A DNA stretch of 64,000 bases, from the NCBI RefSeq assembly GCF_021919345.1, contig NZ_CP089293.1, positions 186,001-250,000 on the forward strand, written 5' to 3'. The translations under genes and the position numbers were made by a program. This document shows positions 16,605-26,011 of the stretch, piece by piece. The notes beneath the pieces are model-generated. The model was not told where the DNA came from, did not search any database, and saw only the letters and a program-made list of their open reading frames with translations. Position 1 is the first letter of the stretch, and each line of letters opens with the position of its first letter. This stretch comes from Paenarthrobacter nicotinovorans. Its GTDB lineage: Bacteria > Actinomycetota > Actinomycetes > Actinomycetales > Micrococcaceae.

Positions 16605-17609
16605 ATGGCCGTCACCATGAACGACGTCGCACGCGCCGCCGGAGTCTCGTTGAAGACGGTCTCCAACGTCATCAACAACTACGAGTTCATCCGCCCTGCC
16701 ACCAAGCAGCGCGTCCTTGATGCGATCGAGGAACTCGGCTACGAAACCAACCTCACAGCCCGCAGCCTCCGGTCCGGCAAGACCAGCATGCTCGGCCTGG
16801 TCCTGGCAGACCTCTCCATCCCGTACTACGCGGAACTGGCATCGGACATCATGAAGGCGGCGTGGGCCCGCGGTTACCGGGTGCTGGTGGAGCAGTCCGG
16901 CAACGAGGCAGAACACGAGAAGGCGGCACTCCAAGGGCAGTTCCGCAGCCTCACCGACGGCCTCCTGTTCATCCCGCTCGCGCTCGACGCCGAGCAGATC
17001 ATCGCCGCTGCCGGCAAGAAGCCGTTGGTCCTCCTGGGCGAATTCGTGCAGGACCCGCGCCTGGACATGGTCCTCATCCGGAACTACGAGGCTGCCGCGG
17101 CGGTGACCACGCACCTGTTGGCGGGCGGTCGCCGTCGGATAGCTGTCCTGGGCGCCGACGACGGCGACACAACCGGCAGTGCCGGCCTGCGCCTCAGCGG
17201 CTACAAGGCTGCGCTCGCTGAGGCCGGGGTGGAGTACGACCCCGCCCTGGTGGTGCGGTGCGAGTGGCGGCGGGACGGGGGCGCTGAGGCGGTAGCGAAG
17301 CTGTTGGATGCGGGCGCGGAATTCGACGCCGTTTTCGGCCTCAACGACGTTATTGCTTTGGGAGCGCTCCACGAACTCCTGCTTCGCGGCCGGAAAGTTC
17401 CCGGGGAGATTGCCGTAGCCGGTTTCGATGACATTGAGGAGGCCCGGTTTGCCTCGCCGTCGCTGACAACGGTGGCGCCCGGTCGTACGGAAATCGCGGA
17501 GCGCGCCGTCGAACTTCTGATCGAGCGGATCGAAAGCAACCTGGCCGCTCCCGCCGTGCAGCAGCCGGAGGCGGCGTTCGAGCTGCGGGTCAGGCAGTCC
17601 GCGCCGTAG
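16605..17609 (+). CDS. LacI-family transcriptional regulator
   Basis: A 334-residue repressor. The N-terminal helix-turn-helix (residues 4-50) is canonical: MNDVARAAGVSLKTVSNVIN followed by a hinge helix with RSLRSGKTS. The periplasmic-binding-protein-like effector domain fills the rest. The ATG at 16605 has GAAGGAG at ideal spacing. Neighbours suggest control of the arabinofuranosidase gene upstream or of the aldolase-like gene that begins 18 bp downstream on the same strand. The effector is unknown. Confidence 0.93.
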   Translation: MAVTMNDVARAAGVSLKTVSNVINNYEFIRPATKQRVLDAIEELGYETNLTARSLRSGKTSMLGLVLADLSIPYYAELASDIMKAAWARGYRVLVEQSGNEAEHEKAALQGQFRSLTDGLLFIPLALDAEQIIAAAGKKPLVLLGEFVQDPRLDMVLIRNYEAAAAVTTHLLAGGRRRIAVLGADDGDTTGSAGLRLSGYKAALAEAGVEYDPALVVRCEWRRDGGAEAVAKLLDAGAEFDAVFGLNDVIALGALHELLLRGRKVPGEIAVAGFDDIEEARFASPSLTTVAPGRTEIAERAVELLIERIESNLAAPAVQQPEAAFELRVRQSAP

Positions 17610-17627
17610 GCCGTTAGTGTTTGAGGA

Positions 17628-18728
17628 ATGAACGTGATTCCCGCTGAAGTCGTCACCCCTGCCGTCATGATCGATGCCGACATCCTTGACCGGAATATCC
17701 AGCGGATGGCTGCCGCCATGCTCAGCAGAGGGCTCAACCTCCGCCCGCACGTGAAGACGCACAAGACGTTGCAAATCGCGCGCAAACAGCTTGCGGCGGG
17801 CGCCATTGGAATCACGGTGGCGACTATCGGCGAGGCCGAAGTCTTCGCGGCGGATGGAGTCAAGGACATCTTCATCGCCTACCCGCTCTGGGTCGAAGCC
17901 TCCCACGCGGACCGTCTTCGGGCCCTGACGGCCGCATGCCGCCTTGCTGTCGGCGTCGATTCAGCGGAAAGCGCGACGGCGATGGGGCGCCACCTCGGAG
18001 CCGATGCGGCGAGCGTGGAGGTGCTGATCGAAGTGGACAGCGGACACCATCGCAGCGGCGTGCTGCCTGACGAAGTGGTGGATGTTGCCAACGCCGCGGC
18101 TGCAGCCGGACTGAGCGTTCAGGGCGTCTTCACGTTCCCCGGACACAGCTACAAGCCGGGCATGCCGACCGGCGCGGCAAGCAACGAGAATGAGGCGCTC
18201 GGCCTGGCCGCGACGGCCCTGACGTCCGCAGGTTTCGAGGTGACCACCATCAGCGGCGGCTCCACGCCCACTGCATTGATTGACGGCGAAACTGTGGCGA
18301 CCGAGCTTCGTCCAGGCGTCTACGTTTTCGGCGACGCCCAGCAACTGGAACTCGAACGGTGTGCCTGGGAGGACATCTCCCTGACCGTGGCAGCAACTGT
18401 GGTCAGCCGCAACGAGGCAGCCGACGGAAATGTGCGCCGGGTTGTGGTGGACGCGGGCAGCAAGGTCCTGGGCAGTGACCGTCCGGACTGGGCCACCGGA
18501 TACGGCCGGCTCCCGGAGTACCCCGAAGCGAAGGTAACCGCACTGTCCGAGCACCACGCCACGGTCGTTTGGCCGGACTCGTCGGATCTTCCGGCTCTGG
18601 GTACGAGGCTCAGGGTGATTCCGAACCACGTGTGCCTGGCGATGAACCTCGTGGACGAGGTCACGGTGGTGCGCGATGGGTCCGTCGTGGAGACGTGGGC
18701 CGTGGCGGCGCGGGGGCGCAACAACTAG
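17628..18728 (+). CDS. D-threonine aldolase / D-serine dehydratase-like PLP enzyme
   Basis: A 366-residue fold-type III PLP enzyme. The PLP lysine is in RPHVKTHK (K43). The N-terminal alanine-racemase barrel is followed by a C-terminal domain with SEHHATV and PNHVCLAMN, which supply the His and Cys metal ligands seen in D-threonine aldolase and metal-dependent D-serine dehydratase. Such enzymes cleave beta-hydroxy-D-amino acids, for example to glycine and an aldehyde. It starts 18 bp after the LacI stop. Its stop shares CTAG with the convergent flavin reductase gene. Confidence 0.88.
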   Translation: MNVIPAEVVTPAVMIDADILDRNIQRMAAAMLSRGLNLRPHVKTHKTLQIARKQLAAGAIGITVATIGEAEVFAADGVKDIFIAYPLWVEASHADRLRALTAACRLAVGVDSAESATAMGRHLGADAASVEVLIEVDSGHHRSGVLPDEVVDVANAAAAAGLSVQGVFTFPGHSYKPGMPTGAASNENEALGLAATALTSAGFEVTTISGGSTPTALIDGETVATELRPGVYVFGDAQQLELERCAWEDISLTVAATVVSRNEAADGNVRRVVVDAGSKVLGSDRPDWATGYGRLPEYPEAKVTALSEHHATVVWPDSSDLPALGTRLRVIPNHVCLAMNLVDEVTVVRDGSVVETWAVAARGRNN

Positions 18729-19246
18729 CCCATGGCCTGTGCGGTTTCGAGCAGCGTGTGGAACTCGCGGTTGTGGTAAACCAACGGGGCTGAGGCGCCG
18801 GGGTTCGCCCTGATGTCCAGGACCGTCGCGGCCAGAAGCACAGAGCCTCCCAGCGGTGCCCGGTGGATGATGTCGCAGCGCAGCGCCCACTGGGCTTCCC
18901 GGAGGAGGGGCTCGCCGGTAGGCAGCAACTCCCAGTCCATGTCCTGTGTGAAGCGCGGGGCTGCGGGGTCTGCGAACGTGCGCGCCAGTTCCAACTGGCC
19001 GGCGCCCACAAGGTGCACCACGATTGACTGCGCGGCCGCGATAACCGACGCCGACCGGCCGCCGGTGACTGAGAACGCGAGCGTTGGCGGATCCACCGCG
19101 ACGGATGCCACCGAAGACGCCGTGAGCCCTACAGCGCCCTCGGGACCGGAGGCAGTGACGATCGCGACTCCCGCCGGGTGCGCGCGGAACGCGGACCTGA
19201 AGAGCTCGCCGACGGCCGGGGACGGCAGGGGATTGTGGTGGGTCAT
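18725..19246 (-). CDS. Flavin reductase-like FMN-binding protein
   Basis: A 173-residue protein of the flavin reductase-like split-barrel family. Visible hallmarks are the early [13 protein letters not shown] segment, the [14 protein letters not shown] loop that binds the flavin, and a C-terminal [12 protein letters not shown] segment. Such proteins reduce FMN/FAD for monooxygenases or act as flavin stores. The ATG at 19246 is preferred over 19333 because AAAGG precedes it and the earlier stretch is promoter DNA. A SoxR-type promoter lies 57 bp upstream, implying induction by redox-active compounds. Confidence 0.87.
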   Translation of the reverse strand: MTHHNPLPSPAVGELFRSAFRAHPAGVAIVTASGPEGAVGLTASSVASVAVDPPTLAFSVTGGRSASVIAAAQSIVVHLVGAGQLELARTFADPAAPRFTQDMDWELLPTGEPLLREAQWALRCDIIHRAPLGGSVLLAATVLDIRANPGASAPLVYHNREFHTLLETAQAMG

Positions 19247-19302
19247 CGCTATACCTTTGGTGGAACTTGCTCGGAATGACGCCGCTGGGCGCACAATATC
19301 CG

Positions 19303-19333
19303 ATGCTAGAACCTCAACAATAGTTGAGGTCAA
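19303..19333 (-). promoter_or_regulatory. SoxR/MerR-type promoter of the flavin reductase gene
   Basis: On the minus strand, -35 TTGACC (19328-19333) and -10 TAGCAT (19303-19308) are separated by 19 bp. The perfect dyad ACCTCAAC-N4-GTTGAGGT (19311-19330) fills the spacer. This long spacer with centred dyad is the defining architecture of MerR-family promoters, and CCTCAA...TTGAGG is the SoxR consensus. No soxR gene is in the window. Confidence 0.82.
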
Positions 19334-19442
19334 TTCGGGGCTATTCGACCCCCGCCTGAGACGGATTGGAAACGTGCCTGAAACTTCCGCTCCCTACGCT
19401 GGTCACATCAGTCCCAGCTGTGCCCAGCCACAAGGAGATGCC

Positions 19443-19745
19443 GTGCACCTTTTGCCCCGTGAGCAGGAAAAACTCATGATCGTGGTGGCCGCCGACCTTG
19501 CACGGCGCCGACAAGGCCGAGGGCTCAAGCTGAACTACCCCGAGGCTGTGGCTGTCATCAGCTATGAGCTCATTGAGGGCGCCCGCGACGGCAAAACCGT
19601 GGCCGAACTCATGAGCTACGGAACCACCCTCCTCAGCCGGGACGACGTGATGGAAGGTGTGCCGGAGATGATCCATGACGTCCAGATTGAAGCCACCTTC
19701 CCTGACGGCACCAAGCTCGTCACCGTCCACAACCCCATCCGTTAG
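19443..19745 (+). CDS. ureA: Urease gamma subunit UreA
   Basis: A 100-residue structural subunit of urease, which splits urea to ammonia and carbamate. The GTG start at 19443 gives the family-typical N-terminus [11 protein letters not shown], with AAGGAG seven bases upstream. Characteristic segments [17 protein letters not shown] and ELMSYG are present. It is the first gene of ureABCEFGD. Length is exactly that of other gamma subunits. Confidence 0.97.
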   Translation: MHLLPREQEKLMIVVAADLARRRQGRGLKLNYPEAVAVISYELIEGARDGKTVAELMSYGTTLLSRDDVMEGVPEMIHDVQIEATFPDGTKLVTVHNPIR

Positions 19746-19753
19746 GAGCCCCA

Positions 19754-20122
19754 ATGATCCCCGGTGAATACAGGCTCCAGCCAGGTTCCATCGCCTGCAA
19801 CAGCGGCCGTGAGGCGATCGCCGTCGAGGTAGTGAACCGCGGCGACCGGCCGGTGCAGATCGGTTCGCACTATCACTTCGCCGAAGCGAACCGCGCCTTG
19901 GAATTCGACCGCGACGCCGCGTACGGCCGCCGCCTGGACATCCCGGCGGGCACCGCCGCGCGTTTCGAACCCGGGGACAGGAAAACGGTCCGGCTGATTG
20001 AACTCGCCGGGTCACGCGAAGTGTTCGGCCTCAGCAACGCAGTCAACGGAAAGCTCGACGGCGGCACTGACGTTGCCGGTGAACCCCGCCCGGGCGTCGC
20101 AGCGGAAAGGGACCACCAGTGA
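19754..20122 (+). CDS. ureB: Urease beta subunit UreB
   Basis: A 122-residue beta-subunit with the canonical start [23 protein letters not shown] and the [15 protein letters not shown] segment. It begins 8 bp after ureA and its stop overlaps the ureC GTG by four bases, so the three structural genes are translationally linked. The C-terminal about 20 residues extend beyond the core, as in many actinobacterial UreB proteins. Confidence 0.96.
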   Translation: MIPGEYRLQPGSIACNSGREAIAVEVVNRGDRPVQIGSHYHFAEANRALEFDRDAAYGRRLDIPAGTAARFEPGDRKTVRLIELAGSREVFGLSNAVNGKLDGGTDVAGEPRPGVAAERDHQ

Positions 20123-21849
20123 GCTTCGAGATTTCCCGCAAGCAATACTCCGAACTGTACGGACCCACCACCGGGGATGCCATCCGTCTGGCGGATACCG
20201 AACTGTTCCTTGAGATCGAGAAGGACCACACGGTCCACGGCGAAGAAGTAGTGTTCGGCGGTGGAAAAGTAATCCGCGACGGCATGGGCCAAAACGGCCA
20301 ACTGACCCGCGTCGAAGACATCCCGGACACCGTGATCACCAACGTGGTGGTCCTGGATTACACCGGGATCTACAAAGCCGACGTCGCGCTCAAAGACGGG
20401 CATATTTTCAAGATCGGCAAGGCCGGGAACCCGCAGATCACTGACGGCGTGGACATCGTGATCGGCGCCAGCACGGAGATCATCGCCGGCGAACGGAAGA
20501 TCCTCACAGCCGGCGGCATCGACACCCACATCCACTTCATCTCCCCGGAACAGGTCCCTGCGGCCCTGTGCAACGGCATCACCACGATGGTTGGAGGTGG
20601 CACCGGCCCGGCCGAAGGAACCAAAGCCACCACCATCACCCCCGGAGCCTGGCACATCTCGCGGATGCTTCAGGCCGCCGAAGGGCTCCCCGTGAACATC
20701 GGCCTGTTCGGCAAAGGCCACGCGTCCGCCGTCGAGCCCCTCGCAGAGCAGATCCGGGCAGGTGCCGTAGGACTGAAAGTCCACGAGGACTGGGGCTCCA
20801 CCACCTCATCCATTGACATGTCGCTGCGCGTCGCCGACGAATACGACATCCAGGTGGCCATCCACACCGACACCCTCAACGAGTGCGGCTTCGTCGAAGA
20901 CACCATCCGGGCCATCGACGGCCGGGTCATCCACACCTTCCACACCGAAGGCGCAGGCGGCGGCCACGCCCCGGACATCATCAAAATCGCCGGGCTGCCC
21001 AACGTCCTTCCCGCCTCCACCAACCCCACGCTGCCGTACACGCGCAACACCATCGAAGAGCACTTGGACATGCTCATGGTCTGCCACCACCTCAACCCGG
21101 ACATTCCCGAAGACGTGGCCTTCGCCGACTCCCGGATCCGGGCCGAAACCATCGCCGCCGAAGACGTCCTGCACGACCTCGGCATCTTCGCCATTACGTC
21201 ATCGGACTCCCAGGCCATGGGCCGGGTAGGCGAAGTAGTGACGCGCACCTGGCAGGTAGCCGACGCCATGAAACGGCAACGGGGAGTGCTGACGGATCCA
21301 ACCGGGACCACCCACGGCTCCGCCGGCTCCGACAACTTCCGTCTCAAACGCTACGTCGCCAAATACACCATCAACGCGGCCATCGCCCAAGGAATGGCAG
21401 ACGTGATCGGTTCCGTGGAAGAAGGCAAATTCGCGGACCTCGCCCTTTGGGACCCCGCGTTCTTCGGCGTGAAACCCGAACTCGTCATCAAAGGCGGCCA
21501 GATCGCCTACGCGCTGATGGGAGACTCCAACGCCTCCATCCCCACGCCCCAACCCCGCACCATGCGGCCCATGTTCGCCACCTACGGGAAGGCGCTCCAG
21601 CAAACGTCCATCACCTTCCTGTCCCAGGCAGCCATCGACGCCGGAGTGCCCGCCGAACTCGGCCTCGAACGCATCATCAAACCCGTGTCCGGCATCCGCA
21701 ACCTCACCAAAGCGGACCTGAAATACAACGGCGAAACCCCGGACATCGCCGTCGACCCCGAAACCTACAAGGTGACGGTCGACGGCGAAGAAGTCACCTC
21801 CCAGCCCTCCGACGTCCTGCCCATGGCGCAGCGCTACTTCCTCTTCTAG
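20119..21849 (+). CDS. ureC: Urease alpha (catalytic) subunit UreC
   Basis: A 576-residue catalytic subunit with every nickel-centre and active-site residue in place: H137 and H139 (HIHFISPEQ), carbamylated K220 (GLKVHEDWG) with H222, H249 and H275 as further ligand or active-site His, C322-H323 in the mobile flap (MVCHHLNPD), and D363 (SSDSQAMGR). The numbering is offset by three from the Klebsiella enzyme. The GTG start overlaps ureB. There is no sign of inactivation; the enzyme should be functional given nickel insertion by UreD-F-G and E. Confidence 0.98.
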   Translation: MSFEISRKQYSELYGPTTGDAIRLADTELFLEIEKDHTVHGEEVVFGGGKVIRDGMGQNGQLTRVEDIPDTVITNVVVLDYTGIYKADVALKDGHIFKIGKAGNPQITDGVDIVIGASTEIIAGERKILTAGGIDTHIHFISPEQVPAALCNGITTMVGGGTGPAEGTKATTITPGAWHISRMLQAAEGLPVNIGLFGKGHASAVEPLAEQIRAGAVGLKVHEDWGSTTSSIDMSLRVADEYDIQVAIHTDTLNECGFVEDTIRAIDGRVIHTFHTEGAGGGHAPDIIKIAGLPNVLPASTNPTLPYTRNTIEEHLDMLMVCHHLNPDIPEDVAFADSRIRAETIAAEDVLHDLGIFAITSSDSQAMGRVGEVVTRTWQVADAMKRQRGVLTDPTGTTHGSAGSDNFRLKRYVAKYTINAAIAQGMADVIGSVEEGKFADLALWDPAFFGVKPELVIKGGQIAYALMGDSNASIPTPQPRTMRPMFATYGKALQQTSITFLSQAAIDAGVPAELGLERIIKPVSGIRNLTKADLKYNGETPDIAVDPETYKVTVDGEEVTSQPSDVLPMAQRYFLF

Positions 21850-21856
21850 GAGCCCG

Positions 21857-22333
21857 ATGATCATCGAACAAATTCTGGGCAACGTCCACGAACTGCCCGC
21901 AGGCAGCTATGCGGGCAGGCACACGGAAAAAGTCGTCCTCCCCAGCAGCCTCCTCGTCAAAAGGATCCAACGGGTCACCACCGACCACGGCAAGGAACTC
22001 GGCATCCGTCTGCCCAGCGGCTCCGGCGACCTCCGCGACGGTGACATCCTGGCAGTCGACGACCACAACGTCATCGTCATCTCCGTGCTGCCAACGGACG
22101 TCCTGGTGATAGCGCCAAGGAGCATCCACGAAATGGGTGTAGTGGCGCACTCGCTCGGCAACCGGCATCTGCAGGCGCAATTCTTTGATGCCGCATCCGA
22201 ATACGAAGCCGAAGTCATGGTGTGCCAGTACGACCACACCGTAGAGGACTATCTGAAGAGCGTCGGCGTCCCCTACGACAGGCAAGAGCGGGTCATGCCG
22301 GTGCCCTTCCGCCATGCTGAGCACTCGCACTAA
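21857..22333 (+). CDS. ureE: Urease accessory nickel chaperone UreE
   Basis: A 158-residue nickel-binding chaperone that delivers Ni to the UreD-F-G-apourease complex. The N-terminal substrate-like domain and the C-terminal metal-binding domain (GNRHLQAQF, MVCQYDHTVEDYL) are present. It ends in a short His-containing tail (HAEHSH) rather than a long poly-His stretch. It starts 7 bp after ureC. A large palindrome separates it from ureF. Confidence 0.94.
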   Translation: MIIEQILGNVHELPAGSYAGRHTEKVVLPSSLLVKRIQRVTTDHGKELGIRLPSGSGDLRDGDILAVDDHNVIVISVLPTDVLVIAPRSIHEMGVVAHSLGNRHLQAQFFDAASEYEAEVMVCQYDHTVEDYLKSVGVPYDRQERVMPVPFRHAEHSH

Positions 22334-22360
22334 AGTCATGCGCCCCGGCAGGTTGGGTGC

Positions 22361-22507
22361 GTGCGCTTTCGCTTCGCTGGGAAGGGGGCCGTGCCCGTCC
22401 CCAGCCGCTCCCAACCTTCGCAAGCTCAGGTCGGGGCCCTCGCGGCAGTGGGCCCCCCGCGTGGCCCGCCACGCCGCGGCCCCCTTCCCAGCTCCGCTCC
22501 AGCGCAC
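22361..22507. repeat. Palindromic element between ureE and ureF
   Basis: Imperfect 31-bp inverted arms (22361-22391 and 22477-22507) enclose a GC-rich centre. It shares GAAGGGGGCCGTGCCCG on the left and CCCGCCACGCCGCGG plus CCCCCTTC on the right with the element at 23883-23946. Its right arm ends 24 bp before the ureF start. Two related copies in one operon suggest a REP-like repeat family. Confidence 0.8.
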
Positions 22508-22531
22508 AGTCCGCACCGCCGGGGGTGCGCT

Positions 22532-23203
22532 TTGAGTGCGACATATCAGCTGGCTCTCCAACAGTTGACCGACTCGGCTTTGCCGACGGGCGCTTTTGCT
22601 CATTCTTTGGGGTTTGAGAGCTATATCGATCGGGGGCTTGTGGGGGATGAGGTCACTTTCGGTACTTGGTTGAGCGCATTTGTGGGGCAGCAGTTGGTTT
22701 ATTCGGATGGGTTGGCTCTGCGTTTCCTTTATGAGGGGGTGGATGTTGGCCTGTTGGATTCTGTTCTTACCGGGCAGCTGTTGGCTCGGGAGGTTCGGGA
22801 GGCTTCTTTGAAGATGGGCGGACGGTTGCTTGAGATTGGCGGGGAGGTGTTTCCGTCAGGGGAGTTGGAGGCTTATCGGGGGCTCGTTCGTCAGGGGGGT
22901 GCCATGGGGCATCAGCCTTTGGCTTTTGGGGTTATTGCGCGGTCGCTCGGCGTTCCTTTTGAAGCGGCGCTTTCCGCTTACTTGTTTGCCACGGTTACTT
23001 CGTTGACGCAGAACGCCGTGCGCGCCATACCGCTTGGGCAGAACGCCGGGCAGCGGGTACTTCGCCAAGCACACGACGCCGTTGCTGCCGCCGGCCGGGA
23101 TGTAGCACAGCTGTGCTGGGACGACTTTGGGGCAGTCAGCCCCGGACTGGAAATTTCACAAATGCGGCACGAACGGCAACGCGCCCGCATGTTCATGAGC
23201 TAG
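22532..23203 (+). CDS. ureF: Urease accessory protein UreF
   Basis: A 223-residue, mostly helical accessory protein that works with UreD and UreG in nickel insertion. The TTG start at 22532 is chosen because the family-typical sequence LQQLTDSALPTGAFAHS follows at once; the longer in-frame extension is the palindromic DNA. The conserved end (ISQMRHERQRARMF) is present. Codon usage is distinct from ureA, B, C, E and G, with many G- and T-ending codons. The adjacent palindrome may affect its translation. Confidence 0.93.
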   Translation: MSATYQLALQQLTDSALPTGAFAHSLGFESYIDRGLVGDEVTFGTWLSAFVGQQLVYSDGLALRFLYEGVDVGLLDSVLTGQLLAREVREASLKMGGRLLEIGGEVFPSGELEAYRGLVRQGGAMGHQPLAFGVIARSLGVPFEAALSAYLFATVTSLTQNAVRAIPLGQNAGQRVLRQAHDAVAAAGRDVAQLCWDDFGAVSPGLEISQMRHERQRARMFMS

Positions 23204-23224
23204 TTAGTGCAAAGGACAGAAGAC

Positions 23225-23842
23225 ATGACTGAACCCATCAAAATCGGAATCGGCGGACCCGTCGGAGCAGGCAAGACACAGCTCGTGGAACGCATCACCC
23301 GCCACATGAGCCGGGACATCTCCATGGCCGCCATCACCAACGACATCTACACCATCGAAGACGCCAAAATCCTCGCCGCCAACGGCATCCTCCCCGAGGA
23401 CCGGATCATCGGCGTCGAAACCGGCGGTTGCCCCCACACCGCCATCCGCGAAGACACCTCCATGAACACTGCGGCCATCGAAGAACTCAAGACCCGGCAC
23501 CCGGAGCTCCAGGTCATCTTCGTCGAATCCGGCGGCGACAACCTCTCCGCCACCTTCAGCCCCGAACTCGTCGACTTCTCCATCTACATCATCGACGTCG
23601 CCCAAGGCGAGAAGATCCCGCGCAAAGCCGGCCAAGGGATGATCAAGTCCGACCTCTTCATCATCAACAAAACGGACCTGGCACCCCACGTCGGAGCAGA
23701 CCTCTCCATCATGGAGCGCGACTCCAAGGAATTCCGCGGCAATAAGCCGTTCTGCTTCACGAACCTCAAGACGGATGAAGGACTTGAGGACGTCCTGAAC
23801 TGGATCCGACGCGATGTCCTGATGCTTGACTTGGCCCAATGA
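23225..23842 (+). CDS. ureG: Urease accessory GTPase UreG
   Basis: A 205-residue SIMIBI-class GTPase. The P-loop is GPVGAGKT at residues 11-18. The metal-binding CPH-type motif appears as [11 protein letters not shown]. Other landmarks are [13 protein letters not shown] and the nucleotide-specificity motif [10 protein letters not shown]. The ATG at 23225 with AAAGGAC upstream is preferred over a GTG at 23207. It couples GTP hydrolysis to nickel transfer into UreC. A second palindrome follows before ureD. Confidence 0.96.
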   Translation: MTEPIKIGIGGPVGAGKTQLVERITRHMSRDISMAAITNDIYTIEDAKILAANGILPEDRIIGVETGGCPHTAIREDTSMNTAAIEELKTRHPELQVIFVESGGDNLSATFSPELVDFSIYIIDVAQGEKIPRKAGQGMIKSDLFIINKTDLAPHVGADLSIMERDSKEFRGNKPFCFTNLKTDEGLEDVLNWIRRDVLMLDLAQ

Positions 23843-23882
23843 ACCGATGCGAGTTGGCGGTTAAGTCACCTTGGGCGGCGCC

Positions 23883-23946
23883 CGCGGATGAAGGGGGCCG
23901 TGCCCGCTCCGCGATGCCCGCCACGCCGCGGCCCCCTTCATCCGCG
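23883..23946. repeat. Palindromic element between ureG and ureD
   Basis: Perfect 18-bp inverted arms (23883-23900 and 23929-23946) with a 28-nt GC-rich centre. The core is shared with the element at 22361-22507. It occupies the 202-bp gap between ureG and ureD; the remainder of that gap shows no coding signal. Confidence 0.85.
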
Positions 23947-24044
23947 TTCGCGGATCGCCCCACCCGCATTGCCGCGACAAAAGGCCAGTTCCTTATCCCC
24001 GGCTCCGCCGCCTCGGTGGTTACGACACGACGCGAGATACGCGT

Positions 24045-24965
24045 ATGAACACGACGACGCAGGTCGATTTCGGCTCAGACGTTGTGGGGAACCTGGGGCC
24101 CGGCTCCACGTTGGCCTTGGGCGAAGGGCCTGTGCGGGGGCGGTTGGAGCTGGGCGTTAGTGTGCGGGGTGGGCGGTCCGTTGCTTCGCGGCAGTTTCAT
24201 GAGGGCGCTTTGAGGGTGCTCAGGCCGCATTACTTGGATGGGTCCGGGCAGGTTTGCTACGTCATGGTCAATCCCGGCGGGGCGTATCTGGGGGCGGATG
24301 TGTTCGTCATTGAGGTGGAGGTTGAGGCGGGGGCTGATCTGTTGTTGACCACGCAGTCGGCCACCAAGGTGTACCGGACTCCGGGGTCGTTCGCTGAGCA
24401 GCGGATGAGTATCAAACTGGGGGAAGGCGCGCGGCTGGAGTTGGTGCCCGATCAGTTGATCGCCTATCGAGAGGCGAGCTATCGGCAGAATTCGCGCATC
24501 AGTCTCCACCCGGCGTCGTGCCTTGTCATGGCTGAGGTGGTCACGCCGGGGTGGTCCCCGGACGGGGCATCCTTCAAGTTCGAAGAAGTGAGACTGCGGA
24601 ATGAGATTCACGTCCGAACGGGGGAGCACCAGGAACTGCTGGCCCTGGATAATCTCCTGATCCGGCCGCCCCTGGGGGATGTGACCGGGATGGGGTTCAT
24701 GGAGGGTTTCAGCCACCTGGGATCGTTGGTGGTAGTGGATCCGCGGGTGAACCAGGAGCTTGCTGATGAACTGGCCCGAATTGCCAGGGATTTTGACGCG
24801 TATACCGGAGTTTCTTTGACCGCGACTATTGCCGGGACCACCGGGCTTGTGCTGCGATCGTTGTCGAACAGCACCGAGGAACTCAACACATTGCTGGGTG
24901 CTTGTACGGGCGTTCTGCGCGACCGTTGGTACGGACAGGCGCCCTTGAACCTGAGGAAGTACTGA
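24045..24965 (+). CDS. ureD: Urease accessory protein UreD
   Basis: A 306-residue scaffold protein (UreD/UreH) that binds apourease and UreF-UreG. Family landmarks visible are LRPHYLDGSGQVCYVMVNPGG, the LLLTTQSATKVYRTP strand region and LELVPDQLIAYREASY. Its stop overlaps the start of the nickel permease gene (TGATG), indicating coupling. Like ureF, and unlike the rest of the cluster, it is rich in G- and T-ending codons, and it too sits right after a palindrome. Confidence 0.93.
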   Translation: MNTTTQVDFGSDVVGNLGPGSTLALGEGPVRGRLELGVSVRGGRSVASRQFHEGALRVLRPHYLDGSGQVCYVMVNPGGAYLGADVFVIEVEVEAGADLLLTTQSATKVYRTPGSFAEQRMSIKLGEGARLELVPDQLIAYREASYRQNSRISLHPASCLVMAEVVTPGWSPDGASFKFEEVRLRNEIHVRTGEHQELLALDNLLIRPPLGDVTGMGFMEGFSHLGSLVVVDPRVNQELADELARIARDFDAYTGVSLTATIAGTTGLVLRSLSNSTEELNTLLGACTGVLRDRWYGQAPLNLRKY

Positions 24966-26011
24966 TGACTGCGCTGACCGAATTCGCCACCATGTACCGG
25001 GAGCGGGAAACGTTGTCCCTGCGGACCCGGCTGCTGTTCACTTTTGGTGCCGTGGCCGCTTTGCACGTTGCCGCCGTCGTGCTTTTGTTGTTTGGTTCCG
25101 CCGGTGGCGCCCAGCCGCTGGCGCTCGGGTTGGTGATTACCGCTTACGTGGCCGGCATCAAGCACAGCTACGACTGGGACCACATCGCCGCGATCGACAA
25201 CTCCACCCGCAAATTCGTGGCGCAGCACAAGGACCCCGTGAGCGTGGGATTCGCGTTCAGCCTGGGGCACAGCTCCGTGGTGATCCTCGCGGGAGTGCTG
25301 GTAGTGGCCGGGGCGACGCTGATCGGCCAGTTCATGGAAGACGGCACCACGGGCAACAAGATCCTGGGCCTCATCGGCAGCGGTGTGTCCGGGTTGTTCC
25401 TGCTGACCATGGGACTGTTCAACGGCTCCGCGTTTGTTCGCGCCACGCAGGCATACCGGAAAGTCCAGGCCGGCGGGGACGTGCGCCCAGAAGACCTGGA
25501 AGCAAAAGGCCTGGTGACCCGGCTGCTCGCCAAGCCCTTGTCGAAGGTGGAGCGGCCGCGGAACATTTACGTGATCGGCTTCCTGTTCGGCTTGGGTTTC
25601 GACACCGCCACCACCATCGGGCTGCTGGTCCTCACGACGACGGCGTCACTCGCCGGAGTCTCGCCGCTGGCCTTGATGGCCCTCCCGCTCGCGTTCACAG
25701 CAGCCATGACCCTGTGCGATTCCGCCAACGGCGTGGCCATGATGAAGATGTACAAAACCGCCATCCGTAACCCGCAACGCAAGCTCGGTTTCAACGCTGT
25801 CATCACGGGCATTTCGGCCGTCTCGGCGCTGTTCATCTCCGTGATCACGCTCGGCGGCTTCGTCAATGCCGCGTTCGGGTTGGAGGATCCCCTGACAACC
25901 TGGCTAGGGGAGATCGACCTCGGCGACGCAGGCCTGATCCTGGTGGGCCTGTTCGTGCTGGTGTGGGCCGTGTCCGCCTGGCGTGGCCGGTATGTCACGG
26001 CCGGGTCCTAG
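24965..26011 (+). CDS. Nickel/cobalt permease (NiCoT family)
   Basis: A 348-residue membrane protein with about eight transmembrane segments. The NiCoT signature in the second segment appears as KHSYDWDHIAAIDN, a variant of the usual HAxDADHI that keeps the metal-contacting His and Asp. The other conserved motifs, FSLGHSSVV and GLGFDTATTIGLL, are intact. It takes up nickel for urease; position as last gene of the urease operon and the 1-bp coupling to ureD make nickel the likely substrate. Its stop shares CTAG with the convergent serine hydrolase. Confidence 0.94.
   Translation: MTALTEFATMYRERETLSLRTRLLFTFGAVAALHVAAVVLLLFGSAGGAQPLALGLVITAYVAGIKHSYDWDHIAAIDNSTRKFVAQHKDPVSVGFAFSLGHSSVVILAGVLVVAGATLIGQFMEDGTTGNKILGLIGSGVSGLFLLTMGLFNGSAFVRATQAYRKVQAGGDVRPEDLEAKGLVTRLLAKPLSKVERPRNIYVIGFLFGLGFDTATTIGLLVLTTTASLAGVSPLALMALPLAFTAAMTLCDSANGVAMMKMYKTAIRNPQRKLGFNAVITGISAVSALFISVITLGGFVNAAFGLEDPLTTWLGEIDLGDAGLILVGLFVLVWAVSAWRGRYVTAGS

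Noticed and set aside
22361..22531. N-terminal extension of UreF
   Set aside because: The in-frame stretch is palindromic, Pro/Arg-rich and unlike any UreF; the family start is reached at the TTG at 22532.
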